Shown here: positions 8,374 to 15,889 of the stretch, piece by piece
How positions within the stretch are numbered: the first letter of the stretch is position 1
Layout of the letters: each line of letters starts with the position of its first letter
Assembly: GCA_947461105.1 (NCBI GenBank)
Contig: CANHIG010000010.1
Span: forward strand, 1 to 35,758
Length of the DNA: 35,758 nucleotides
Origin: Bacteroidota bacterium
Lineage (GTDB): Bacteria; Bacteroidota; Bacteroidia; Chitinophagales; LD1
Direction of reading: 5' to 3'
The notes under the pieces: generated by a model
Databases searched by the model: none
What the model saw: only the letters and a program-made list of their open reading frames with translations
Told to the model about the DNA's origin: nothing
Position numbers and translations under genes: made by a program

Positions 8374-9366
8374 ATGAAAGTAGTTAGTAATAAAAATAAG
8401 GCTTTAAAATATGCAATGAGAACATGGCTTTTGTTCTTATCGATTAGCACATTAAGTACCGTAAATATTGCAGCGCAAGTTTCAGTAAGCTTCAGAGCAG
8501 ATTCTAACAAAATCATGATTGGTGACCCTCTGAAATTTAAACTTGTTATTCAAAAGCCAGCCAAGACAACTATTGAGTTTCCAAATTTCGCAGGAGATAC
8601 TATTGCCAAGCTGGAAATATTTGAAAAAGGAAAGATTGATACCGCAACTATAAATGATAAAATAGTTTTATCGCAGACTGTTACGCTGTCTGCTTATGAT
8701 TCCGGAACTTATCACATATCAGCATTTCCGGTTTTTTTCGTTACAGAACAAAAAACTACTGACTCAGCTCTTTCAAATGAGTTTGACGTATTCGTTTCTA
8801 CACTTGATGTAGACACTTCAAAACCGATAAAACCCATCAAAGCTCCGATGGATGTACCTTATGTAATTCAGGAGTTCAAATGGTGGATTTTAGCAGCTCT
8901 GCTCCTTATATCTGCTCTTGTTGCTTATCTACTTTACAGAAAATACAGGAAAAAACCTGCTGCCACTGATGAGAAGCCCCGACCTAAAGAACCTGCTCAT
9001 ATATGGGCTATAAACGAGTTAACCAAACTAGATAATGAAAAGCTTTGGCAATCTGATCAACATAAAAAATTCTATTCTCGCCTGAGTGATATCCTGAGAT
9101 TATACCTTGAATATCGCTTCGATATTTATGCTATGGAATCTACAACTGATGAAATAGAAACACTGATTGCAGATTTAAAACTGAAAAATGAGTACAGGAA
9201 CAGATTGCTTGAAACACTTCGCTTATCAGACTTTGCAAAGTTTGCAAAGATGACTCCAATGCCTGATCAAAACATGAGAAGTATGGAAAATGCCAAAGCA
9301 TTTGTAGAACATACCAAGCCAAACGAACAGGAATTATTAAACCAACAAACTGGAGAGATAAAATAG
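8374..9366 (+). CDS. BatD-like membrane protein (short, single membrane segment) of the bat operon
   Basis: A 330-residue envelope protein. A signal peptide lies near residues 15-35 (MRTWLLFLSI to IAAQ). A periplasmic beta domain (VSVSFRADSNKIMIGDPLKF) matches the opening of BatD-type repeats. One membrane helix lies at about 168-188 (WWILAALLLISALVAYLLY), followed by a cytoplasmic helical domain (ELTKLDNEKLWQ, then HKKFYSRLSDILRLYLEYRF) of the DUF4381/BatD C-terminal kind. Proteins like this are often encoded between DUF58 and batA in Bacteroidota. It is only about half the length of true BatD. The gene starts 6 bases after DUF58, and its stop codon abuts the batA ATG (TAGATG), so translation is probably coupled. 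Confidence 0.8.
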   Translation: MKVVSNKNKALKYAMRTWLLFLSISTLSTVNIAAQVSVSFRADSNKIMIGDPLKFKLVIQKPAKTTIEFPNFAGDTIAKLEIFEKGKIDTATINDKIVLSQTVTLSAYDSGTYHISAFPVFFVTEQKTTDSALSNEFDVFVSTLDVDTSKPIKPIKAPMDVPYVIQEFKWWILAALLLISALVAYLLYRKYRKKPAATDEKPRPKEPAHIWAINELTKLDNEKLWQSDQHKKFYSRLSDILRLYLEYRFDIYAMESTTDEIETLIADLKLKNEYRNRLLETLRLSDFAKFAKMTPMPDQNMRSMENAKAFVEHTKPNEQELLNQQTGEIK

Positions 9367-10380
9367 ATGTTTAAAGAATACTCACATATCACTTTCGCAG
9401 ATAAATGGGTGCTTTATACTATACCTATTGTAGTTGTATTGATGATACTGTGGTGGTTTTATTCGCTGCGAAAGAAAAGTCCGGTATTGAATTATTCTGA
9501 TTTATCGGTATTCTCAAATTCAAAAACACCAATCAGAGCCATTGCGCTAAAGTATCTTCCGTTACTGAGAATTTTGGTTGTTGCATTTTTATTATTGTCA
9601 TTAGCGAGGCCTCAGTCATCATTCAACGAATCAGAAATCACTACTCAAGGTATAGACATCGTAATGAGTCTTGATGTTTCTTCCTCCATGCTTGCCAGAG
9701 ATTTTAAACCAAACAGACTGGAGGCAGCAAAGAAGACTGCGCTTGATTTTGTAAACGGCAGACCAAATGATAGAATAGGATTGGTGATTTTCGGAGGAGA
9801 AAGTTTCACCCAATGTCCGGTTACTATTGACCACACTGTGGTTAAAAATCAACTGAAAGAAATGAAAAACGGACTGCTTGAAGATGGTACAGCCATAGGA
9901 ATGGGACTTGCAACTGCAGTGCAACGTTTGAAAGACAGCGAGTCGAAAACCAAAGTAATTATTCTGATGACAGATGGGGTAAACAACAAAGGGTTAGTTG
10001 ACCCATCTACAGCAGCTGACATTGCCATCCAATTTGGAATTAGAGTGTACACCATTGGAGTAGGCACACAAGGACAGGCCTATACTCCGGTAGCTATGGA
10101 TCAAAATGGCAATTTGATATACGATTATGCAGAAGTACAAATTGATGAAAATTTGCTGAAAGAGGTGGCTGAAAGAACAGGAGGGGAATATTTCCGCGCA
10201 ACAAACAACGAAAAACTGAAAGATATTTTTGCAGAAATAGACAAGCTGGAAAAAACAAAAATCAAAGTTTCTTCATACACACGAAAAAAAGAAATGTTCT
10301 ATCTGTTTGCATTTATAGCACTTGAGTTACTGATTTTAGAGTGGCTTTGCCGAAATTCATTTTTAAAATCAATTCCTTAA
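9367..10380 (+). CDS. batA: BatA, VWA-domain membrane protein
   Basis: A 337-residue protein with two N-terminal membrane helices (about 15-32 and 62-80), a VWA domain and a C-terminal membrane helix (about 310-328). The metal-ion-dependent adhesion site is complete: DVSSS (D103, S105, S107), the Thr in DGTAIG, and the Asp in MTDG. RPNDRIGLVIFGGESF is typical of BatA. VWA domains mediate protein contacts; BatA and BatB are thought to form a membrane complex operated by MoxR. The gene follows the BatD-like gene with no gap and precedes batB by three bases. Which of the two VWA genes is called batA rests on gene order. Confidence 0.9.
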   Translation: MFKEYSHITFADKWVLYTIPIVVVLMILWWFYSLRKKSPVLNYSDLSVFSNSKTPIRAIALKYLPLLRILVVAFLLLSLARPQSSFNESEITTQGIDIVMSLDVSSSMLARDFKPNRLEAAKKTALDFVNGRPNDRIGLVIFGGESFTQCPVTIDHTVVKNQLKEMKNGLLEDGTAIGMGLATAVQRLKDSESKTKVIILMTDGVNNKGLVDPSTAADIAIQFGIRVYTIGVGTQGQAYTPVAMDQNGNLIYDYAEVQIDENLLKEVAERTGGEYFRATNNEKLKDIFAEIDKLEKTKIKVSSYTRKKEMFYLFAFIALELLILEWLCRNSFLKSIP

Positions 10381-10383
10381 ACC

Positions 10384-11394
10384 ATGGAAATGTTCAGATT
10401 TGAAAATAGCGAGGAACTGTGGTTGCTTTTGGGGCTGATACCTGCATTGATATTGTTTTTGCTTCACCTGAGATGGAAAAAAAATAAAATCAAAAAAATC
10501 GGGAATAGCACATTGGTTAAAAAACTAATGCCCGATTTTTCTGTACCCAAATTAGTGCTCAAATTTTGTCTATTATCTATAGCTTATACTTTTTTGGTAC
10601 TAGGATTAGCAAACCCTCAGGTTGGGACAAAAACTGAGAAAGTGAAACGAAGTGGTATTGATGTAATTATTGCCCTTGATGTTTCAAAAAGTATGTTGGC
10701 AGAAGATGTGGCACCAAGCAGATTATCAAAAGCAAAAAATTTTATTTCACGTTTTATTGATGATTTACAAAACGACAGACTGGGTATAATCGTTTTTGCA
10801 GGTAGAGCCTATTTACAAATGCCGGTTACAGTTGACTACAGTGCGGCTAAAATGTATTTAAAAACTATTTCTACCGATATGGTTCCCACTCAGGGAACTG
10901 CAATATCTCAGGCAGTAGATTTAGCTATGGAGTCCTTTGATAAAAATGCGAAAACATCCAAAGCGTTAATTATTATCTCTGATGGAGAAGACAATGAAGA
11001 AGGCTCTAATGAAGCGGTAGATGAAGCCGTAAAAAAAGGAGTGCGCGTATACACCATTGCTGTAGGCTCTGACAAAGGGGGACCTATTCCATTGGGCAAT
11101 GGAGATTTCAAACGCGATGGTAATGGCAATATTGTATTATCGAAAGTGAACAGAGATATATTGAGAGAATTAGGCATTATTGGAAAAGGTAAAGCCTATA
11201 ACCTTGACAACAGTGCAGATGCGGTAAATGCTATTCTTAGTGATTTAGGAAAACTGCAAACCAGAGATTTTGAAGAAATGGTTTATACTGATTATGATGA
11301 CCAGTTTCAGTGGTGTTTGTTGATCGCGGTGATCTTCCTGTTGATTGATTACCTTCTTAGTGAACGAAAAAGCCGATTTGCTTTTAAAATTTAA
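10384..11394 (+). CDS. batB: BatB, VWA-domain membrane protein
   Basis: A 336-residue paralogue of the preceding gene with the same design: membrane helices near 11-28 and 57-76, a VWA domain, and a C-terminal helix near 312-328. The MIDAS is intact (DVSKS at D99, S101, S103; GTAIS; ISDGEDNEEG). The pattern LANPQVGTKTEKVKRSGIDV, then IIALDVSKSMLAED, is characteristic of BatB. It lies 3 bases after batA and 6 before batC. BatA and BatB probably form the membrane core of the complex, with BatC contacting them through its TPRs; this is family knowledge rather than something shown by this sequence. Confidence 0.9.
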   Translation: MEMFRFENSEELWLLLGLIPALILFLLHLRWKKNKIKKIGNSTLVKKLMPDFSVPKLVLKFCLLSIAYTFLVLGLANPQVGTKTEKVKRSGIDVIIALDVSKSMLAEDVAPSRLSKAKNFISRFIDDLQNDRLGIIVFAGRAYLQMPVTVDYSAAKMYLKTISTDMVPTQGTAISQAVDLAMESFDKNAKTSKALIIISDGEDNEEGSNEAVDEAVKKGVRVYTIAVGSDKGGPIPLGNGDFKRDGNGNIVLSKVNRDILRELGIIGKGKAYNLDNSADAVNAILSDLGKLQTRDFEEMVYTDYDDQFQWCLLIAVIFLLIDYLLSERKSRFAFKI

Positions 11395-11400
11395 GATGCA

Positions 11401-12129
11401 ATGAAGAGTCAAGTCAGAAATGTTTTTTCAAATGCTATGCTGATAGTTTCGGTGTATTTGCCTTTACATGCATTCAGTCAGGAAGAACGTGCATTAACCA
11501 GACAAGGAAACAAGGACTTTAATAAAGGAAATTTCACTGATGCAGAAGCCAATTACAAAAAGGCTTTAGATAAAAAGAATAATTTCCCCGAAGCCATTTT
11601 CAATTTAGGCGATGCCATCTATAAGCAAGGAAAAAGAAATGAAGAAGCCGCTGTTCAGTTTGACCTGGCAGCAAAAACATTTACCGATAATAAACAAAAA
11701 GCCAAGGCGCTTCACAATCTTGGCAATGCACTGCTATCCTCAGATAAATATGAGGAATCTGTGAGCGCCTATAAACAAGCGCTGAAACTCAACCCAAATG
11801 ACCAGGATACGAAGTATAATCTCGCTTATGCTCAGGCAAAACTGAAACAACAGCAACAACAAAATAAAGACAACAAAAACGATAAAAACAAAGATCAGGA
11901 GCAAAAAAAGCCTGACAGCCCTGATAAAAAAGACAAAAAGGACGACAATAAAGGCGAAAACAAAGGCGACAATAAAGATAAACAAGGTCAACAACCGCAA
12001 CCCAAACTCTCTAAGGAAGCAGCTGAAAAATTACTTCAAGCTCTCCAAAATGAAGAGCAAAAGACTCAGGAAAAAATGAATAAAAAACAGGCAAGACCTG
12101 TGGAAGTTAAGATTGAAAAGGATTGGTAA
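11401..12129 (+). CDS. batC: BatC, secreted TPR protein with a Lys/Asp/Asn-rich tail
   Basis: A 242-residue protein with a signal peptide (about residues 1-26, ending HAFSQ). Two to three tetratricopeptide repeats follow (GNKDFNKGNFTDAEANYKKA; FPEAIFNLGDAIYKQGK; ALHNLGNALLSSDKYEESVS). Then comes a low-complexity segment of Gln, Asn, Asp and Lys (about 157-200) and a final helix ending VKIEKDW, the usual BatC ending. TPRs bind partner proteins, and BatC is taken to be the periplasmic TPR element of the Bat complex. It is the last bat gene here: batD and batE, which normally follow, are missing and uvrA comes next. Confidence 0.88.
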   Translation: MKSQVRNVFSNAMLIVSVYLPLHAFSQEERALTRQGNKDFNKGNFTDAEANYKKALDKKNNFPEAIFNLGDAIYKQGKRNEEAAVQFDLAAKTFTDNKQKAKALHNLGNALLSSDKYEESVSAYKQALKLNPNDQDTKYNLAYAQAKLKQQQQQNKDNKNDKNKDQEQKKPDSPDKKDKKDDNKGENKGDNKDKQGQQPQPKLSKEAAEKLLQALQNEEQKTQEKMNKKQARPVEVKIEKDW

Positions 12130-12238
12130 AAATCTTTACACAACACCTGTGCTCTCAGCTTCAATCTTATATCTTCATTAATATTTCAAAACAATGACTC
12201 ACAACTGATTGTTTCTCCTTTTTAGTTGTATAAAAATA

Positions 12239-12246
12239 TACCTTTG
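12239..12246 (+). promoter_or_regulatory. -7 element of the uvrA promoter
   Basis: TACCTTTG matches TAnnTTTG exactly and lies 12 bases before the uvrA ATG at 12259. A start site about 6 bases downstream would leave a very short leader and would exclude the in-frame TTG at 12226 as the start codon. The nearest good TTG core (12209-12211) is 27 bases away, longer than usual. Confidence 0.45.
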
Positions 12247-12258
12247 CGGTTTGCAAAA

Positions 12259-15138
12259 ATGGAGAAAACAGCTACTGAAACGTTTATAATAAATGATTTT
12301 AACGATACTGTCGAAGAGCCTTCGCATATTGAAGTAATCGGTGCACGTGTTCATAATCTTAAAAACATTGATGTCAATATTCCCCGCAATCAGCTGGTGG
12401 TAATTACAGGATTGAGCGGCAGTGGCAAATCTTCGTTAGCATTTGATACTATATATTCCGAAGGGCAAAGAAGATATTTAGAAAGCTTCTCAGCTTATGC
12501 GCGACAGTTTATTGGCAACCTCGAACGGCCGGATGTAGATAAAATAAACGGACTATCGCCCGTTATCTCCATCGAACAAAAATCAACCAATCGAAATCCC
12601 CGCTCCACAGTAGGAACAGTTACTGATATATATGATTTCATCAGACTACTTTATGCCCGCGCCTCTGATGCCTACTCCTACGAAACGGAAAAGAAGATGG
12701 TGAAATTCACCGAAGAACAAATTCTTGAAAATTTGCTGAGCAATCATGAGGATAAGAAACTTATGTTTCTTGCTCCTGTTGTTCGCGGAAGAAAAGGACA
12801 CTACCGCGAGTTATTTGAAAACGTTCGCAAACAGGGTTATCTGAAAGTACGAGTAGATGGGGAAGTGGTAGATGTGAAACCTAAAATGCAGGTGGACAGA
12901 TTTGTGGTGCATGATATCGAAATGATTATTGATTCCGTAACCGTAAATGAAAAAAGCAAAGATAGACTCAGAGCCGCTCTTCAGGCAGGACTTAATAAAG
13001 GCAAAGGTCTCATCATGCTTTTGGACACTACTACTAACAAAACTTTCTTTTTTTCCAAACACCTGATGTGCCCCGATTCGGGAATATCCTACGAAGAGCC
13101 ATCACCAAATTCATTCTCGTTCAATTCACCTTATGGTGCATGCCCAAAGTGTAACGGTCTGGGGCAAACCTATGAGGTAGTAAGTAACATAATTATTCCC
13201 GATGAGTCTGTATCCATAAACAAAGGAGGCATTCTGCCAATTGGTGAAGCAAGAGAAAATTTCATTTTCAAAGAACTGGAGGGTATTGCAAAAAAATATA
13301 AGTTTTCGCTCACTTCTCCAATTTCAAAAATTCCGAAGGAGGCATTAAATTACATACTCACCGGTGACCCTAATCAGGAGGAAGATGAGGAGGAGATAGA
13401 GATTCAGGAATTTGACGACAGATGGTACACACTGAAAAAAGGTGGCATTGTCGGTATGCTCAAAAGATGTTTCCGATTCACCACCTCCGAAAGTATACGC
13501 TCATGGGCGGAAGGCCACATGACCAGTATGACTTGCGAATCCTGCAAAGGCACACGATTGAAAAAAGAATCGCTGTTTTTCAAAATTGACAATAAAAACA
13601 TCGGAGAACTTGCTTCATGGGATATTGATGTATTGGCAGAATGGTTTAGCAATCTGGAAGAAAGAATCAGCGACAGACAAAATCTGATTGCAAAAGATTT
13701 ATTGAAAGAAATCAGAACCAGAATTCAATTTATACTTGACGTGGGCCTAGATTATCTTTCGCTCAATCGTCCTGCAAAATCGCTTTCAGGTGGAGAGGCG
13801 CAACGAATAAGATTAGCAACACAAATAGGTTCGCAGCTTTCGGGTATTACTTATATTCTGGATGAGCCTAGTATAGGATTACATCAACGCGATAATCACC
13901 AACTCATCAAAGCATTGCGCAAACTCAGCGATGCACCAAATACAGTTTTAGTTGTAGAACATGACAAGGACATTATGCTCAGCAGTGACTATATTATTGA
14001 TATTGGACCGGGAGCAGGCGAGCATGGCGGAAAAATTATTGCAGCGGGAACACCAAAAGATTTCATCAAAAACAACTCTACTACAGCCAAATATCTTTCA
14101 GGAAAACTGAGCATAGAAGTGCCTGAAAAAAGAAGAACAGGAAGTGGAAAAAATCTTGAAATAATGGGCGCCACAGGTAATAATCTCAAGAAAGTAAATG
14201 CCTCATTCCCTCTTGGTAAATTTATTTGTGTTACGGGCGTTTCAGGTGGCGGAAAATCATCTTTGATTGTTGATACACTATACCCGATTCTATCAAAGTA
14301 TTTTTTCAGAAGCAATCTGAAAGCATTGCCATATAAGGAAATAAAAGGACTGGAATATATTGACAAAGTGATTGAAATAGACCAATCACCTATAGGCAGA
14401 ACGCCACGCTCCAACCCCGTTACTTACATCAAAGTATTTGATGAAATCAGGAAGCTGTTTGCGCAATTGCCGGAAGCAAAAATCAGAGGTTATCAACCCG
14501 GAAGATTTTCATTTAACGTGAAAGGCGGTCGCTGTGAAGAATGTCAGGGCGGGGGGTTGAAAGTAATAGAAATGAATTTTCTGCCTGATGTAGAAGTACT
14601 ATGTGAAAAATGTCAAGGCAAGCGATACAACAGAGAAACACTTGATGTTCGCTTCAAGGGCAAATCAATAAATGATGTGCTCAATATGACTGTGGAAGAT
14701 GCGATGACGTTCTTTGAAAATGTTCCTTCTATTTATCCAAAAATCAAAACATTGTATGATGTAGGACTTGGATACATCAGATTGGGGCAATCCTCCACAA
14801 CACTATCGGGTGGCGAGGCGCAACGCGTGAAACTTTCTGCCGAACTCAGTAAAAAAGATACCGGAAAAACTTTTTACATTCTCGATGAACCCACCACAGG
14901 CTTACACTTCAACGACATAAAAGTACTGCTTGATGTCCTCAATAAATTAGTAGACAAAGGCAATACTATTCTTGTGATTGAACACAACATGGATGTAATC
15001 AAAGTAGCTGACCATATCATAGACATTGGCCCCGAAGGCGGTAATAAAGGCGGAACAATAATAGCCCAAGGAACTCCGGAAGAAGTAGCCAAAGTGAAAG
15101 GCAGCCACACAGCTAAGTTTTTAAAAGAGGAATTGTGA
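12259..15138 (+). CDS. uvrA: Excinuclease ABC subunit UvrA
   Basis: UvrA is the damage-recognition ATPase of nucleotide excision repair, acting as a dimer with UvrB. This 959-residue copy is complete. Walker A 1 is GLSGSGKSS (51-59), followed by the usual SEGQRRYLESFSAYARQF. Zinc-binding CxxC pairs are seen at CPKCNGLG, CESCKGT, CEECQGGG and CEKCQGKRY. ABC signature 1 (LSGGEAQRIRLA) has ILDEPSIGLH; Walker A 2 is GVSGGGKSS; signature 2 (LSGGEAQRVKLS) has ILDEPTTGLH. I chose the ATG at 12259 over an in-frame TTG at 12226 because a TAnnTTTG promoter element lies between them and family members begin near this point. The second P-loop has Gly where Ser is more common, probably a harmless change. 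Confidence 0.97.
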   Translation: MEKTATETFIINDFNDTVEEPSHIEVIGARVHNLKNIDVNIPRNQLVVITGLSGSGKSSLAFDTIYSEGQRRYLESFSAYARQFIGNLERPDVDKINGLSPVISIEQKSTNRNPRSTVGTVTDIYDFIRLLYARASDAYSYETEKKMVKFTEEQILENLLSNHEDKKLMFLAPVVRGRKGHYRELFENVRKQGYLKVRVDGEVVDVKPKMQVDRFVVHDIEMIIDSVTVNEKSKDRLRAALQAGLNKGKGLIMLLDTTTNKTFFFSKHLMCPDSGISYEEPSPNSFSFNSPYGACPKCNGLGQTYEVVSNIIIPDESVSINKGGILPIGEARENFIFKELEGIAKKYKFSLTSPISKIPKEALNYILTGDPNQEEDEEEIEIQEFDDRWYTLKKGGIVGMLKRCFRFTTSESIRSWAEGHMTSMTCESCKGTRLKKESLFFKIDNKNIGELASWDIDVLAEWFSNLEERISDRQNLIAKDLLKEIRTRIQFILDVGLDYLSLNRPAKSLSGGEAQRIRLATQIGSQLSGITYILDEPSIGLHQRDNHQLIKALRKLSDAPNTVLVVEHDKDIMLSSDYIIDIGPGAGEHGGKIIAAGTPKDFIKNNSTTAKYLSGKLSIEVPEKRRTGSGKNLEIMGATGNNLKKVNASFPLGKFICVTGVSGGGKSSLIVDTLYPILSKYFFRSNLKALPYKEIKGLEYIDKVIEIDQSPIGRTPRSNPVTYIKVFDEIRKLFAQLPEAKIRGYQPGRFSFNVKGGRCEECQGGGLKVIEMNFLPDVEVLCEKCQGKRYNRETLDVRFKGKSINDVLNMTVEDAMTFFENVPSIYPKIKTLYDVGLGYIRLGQSSTTLSGGEAQRVKLSAELSKKDTGKTFYILDEPTTGLHFNDIKVLLDVLNKLVDKGNTILVIEHNMDVIKVADHIIDIGPEGGNKGGTIIAQGTPEEVAKVKGSHTAKFLKEEL

Positions 15139-15141
15139 TGA

Positions 15142-15189
15142 TTCGCTTTGCGATTGTTCGATAATTCTATCTATCAATCGCAAAGCGAA
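15142..15189. repeat. Perfect 15-bp inverted repeat between uvrA and the DUF1761 gene
   Basis: TTCGCTTTGCGATTG (15142-15156) and its exact reverse complement (15175-15189) flank an 18-base spacer, itself able to form a GATA/TATC pairing. It starts four bases after the uvrA stop, between convergent genes, as a bidirectional terminator would, but neither side has a T tract. The flanking GCGAAAGCGAAGCGAG sequence is more GC-rich and repetitive than its surroundings. A REP-like dispersed element is the alternative. Confidence 0.6.
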
Positions 15190-15230
15190 AGCGAAGCGAG
15201 TCGCATATCGCGCATAATCAAAAATCAGGT

Positions 15231-15722
15231 TTAGGCAGAATGACAAACTATAGCACCCATTACAGTGAAAGTAGCTATCCAATATCCCGTATGAATTAGA
15301 ATATACTTCCAACCTCTTCGCTCAAACAAAGCATTAATACCTATTATGGGAAGAATCAGAAATATAGATGATATTGCTCCATGAAGTGCTCCATGCTTAT
15401 AGGTACGGAAGCTATGTCCATGAGCTTCCATAATAGAATTATAAAGTTCGCTGTTTGCTGCTACAGCTTTAGGGTCTGACATCAAAAGAGAATAAACGCC
15501 CATTTGATGAATCACTATGGAATGAAGAGAAATAGTAATCAATAAACCAAAGAAATAAGTCAGTCCTAAAATCAGTGGCATATTAGCTCCTTTCAGCTGC
15601 TCTTCTGTCAGCCCAGTCGCTTTCACCCAAGCAGTTCCTAATACTTTTGGGTTGTACCAAACAAATCCTATTGCCAGAGGCGCCAGCGCAGTGGCAAAAA
15701 TCATTATAAAATTTAATTTCAT
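15231..15722 (-). CDS. DUF1761 family membrane protein
   Basis: The protein is 163 residues from the ATG at 15722, with four membrane helices: residues 4-24 (MIFATALAPLAIGFVWYNPKV), a second near 52-72, a third near 106-125 and a fourth at the C-terminus. The opening, a helix followed by the GFVWY-P-VLG pattern and a short polar segment, is characteristic of DUF1761 proteins, small integral membrane proteins of unknown function. An in-frame ATG at 15779 would add 19 residues; I prefer 15722 because family members start right before the first helix. It converges on uvrA across the 15-bp inverted repeat. Confidence 0.8.
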   Translation of the reverse strand: MKLNFIMIFATALAPLAIGFVWYNPKVLGTAWVKATGLTEEQLKGANMPLILGLTYFFGLLITISLHSIVIHQMGVYSLLMSDPKAVAANSELYNSIMEAHGHSFRTYKHGALHGAISSIFLILPIIGINALFERRGWKYILIHTGYWIATFTVMGAIVCHSA

Positions 15723-15889
15723 GGTTAGTGGGTTTTGGTTATTAAATCGGCTGTCAAAATCGTCAACCAACCCTAACATATTACTTTTTTCTAAATCAAA
15801 GATTATTCAATTCCACGAAAAAATTAATGCAGTGAAAGTTTTAATCCTTCGACTGCATTAACAATCACAAAGCATTATGAATCAAAGCT

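Noticed and set aside
11740-12000. Minus-strand ORF of 86 residues rich in Phe, Val and Leu, opposite batC
   Set aside because: It is the complement of the batC Lys/Asp-rich segment, giving an artefactual hydrophobic reading.
12226-12258. TTG start giving UvrA 11 extra residues
   Set aside because: A TAnnTTTG promoter element at 12239-12246 lies inside this stretch, and the ATG at 12259 gives a normal N-terminus.
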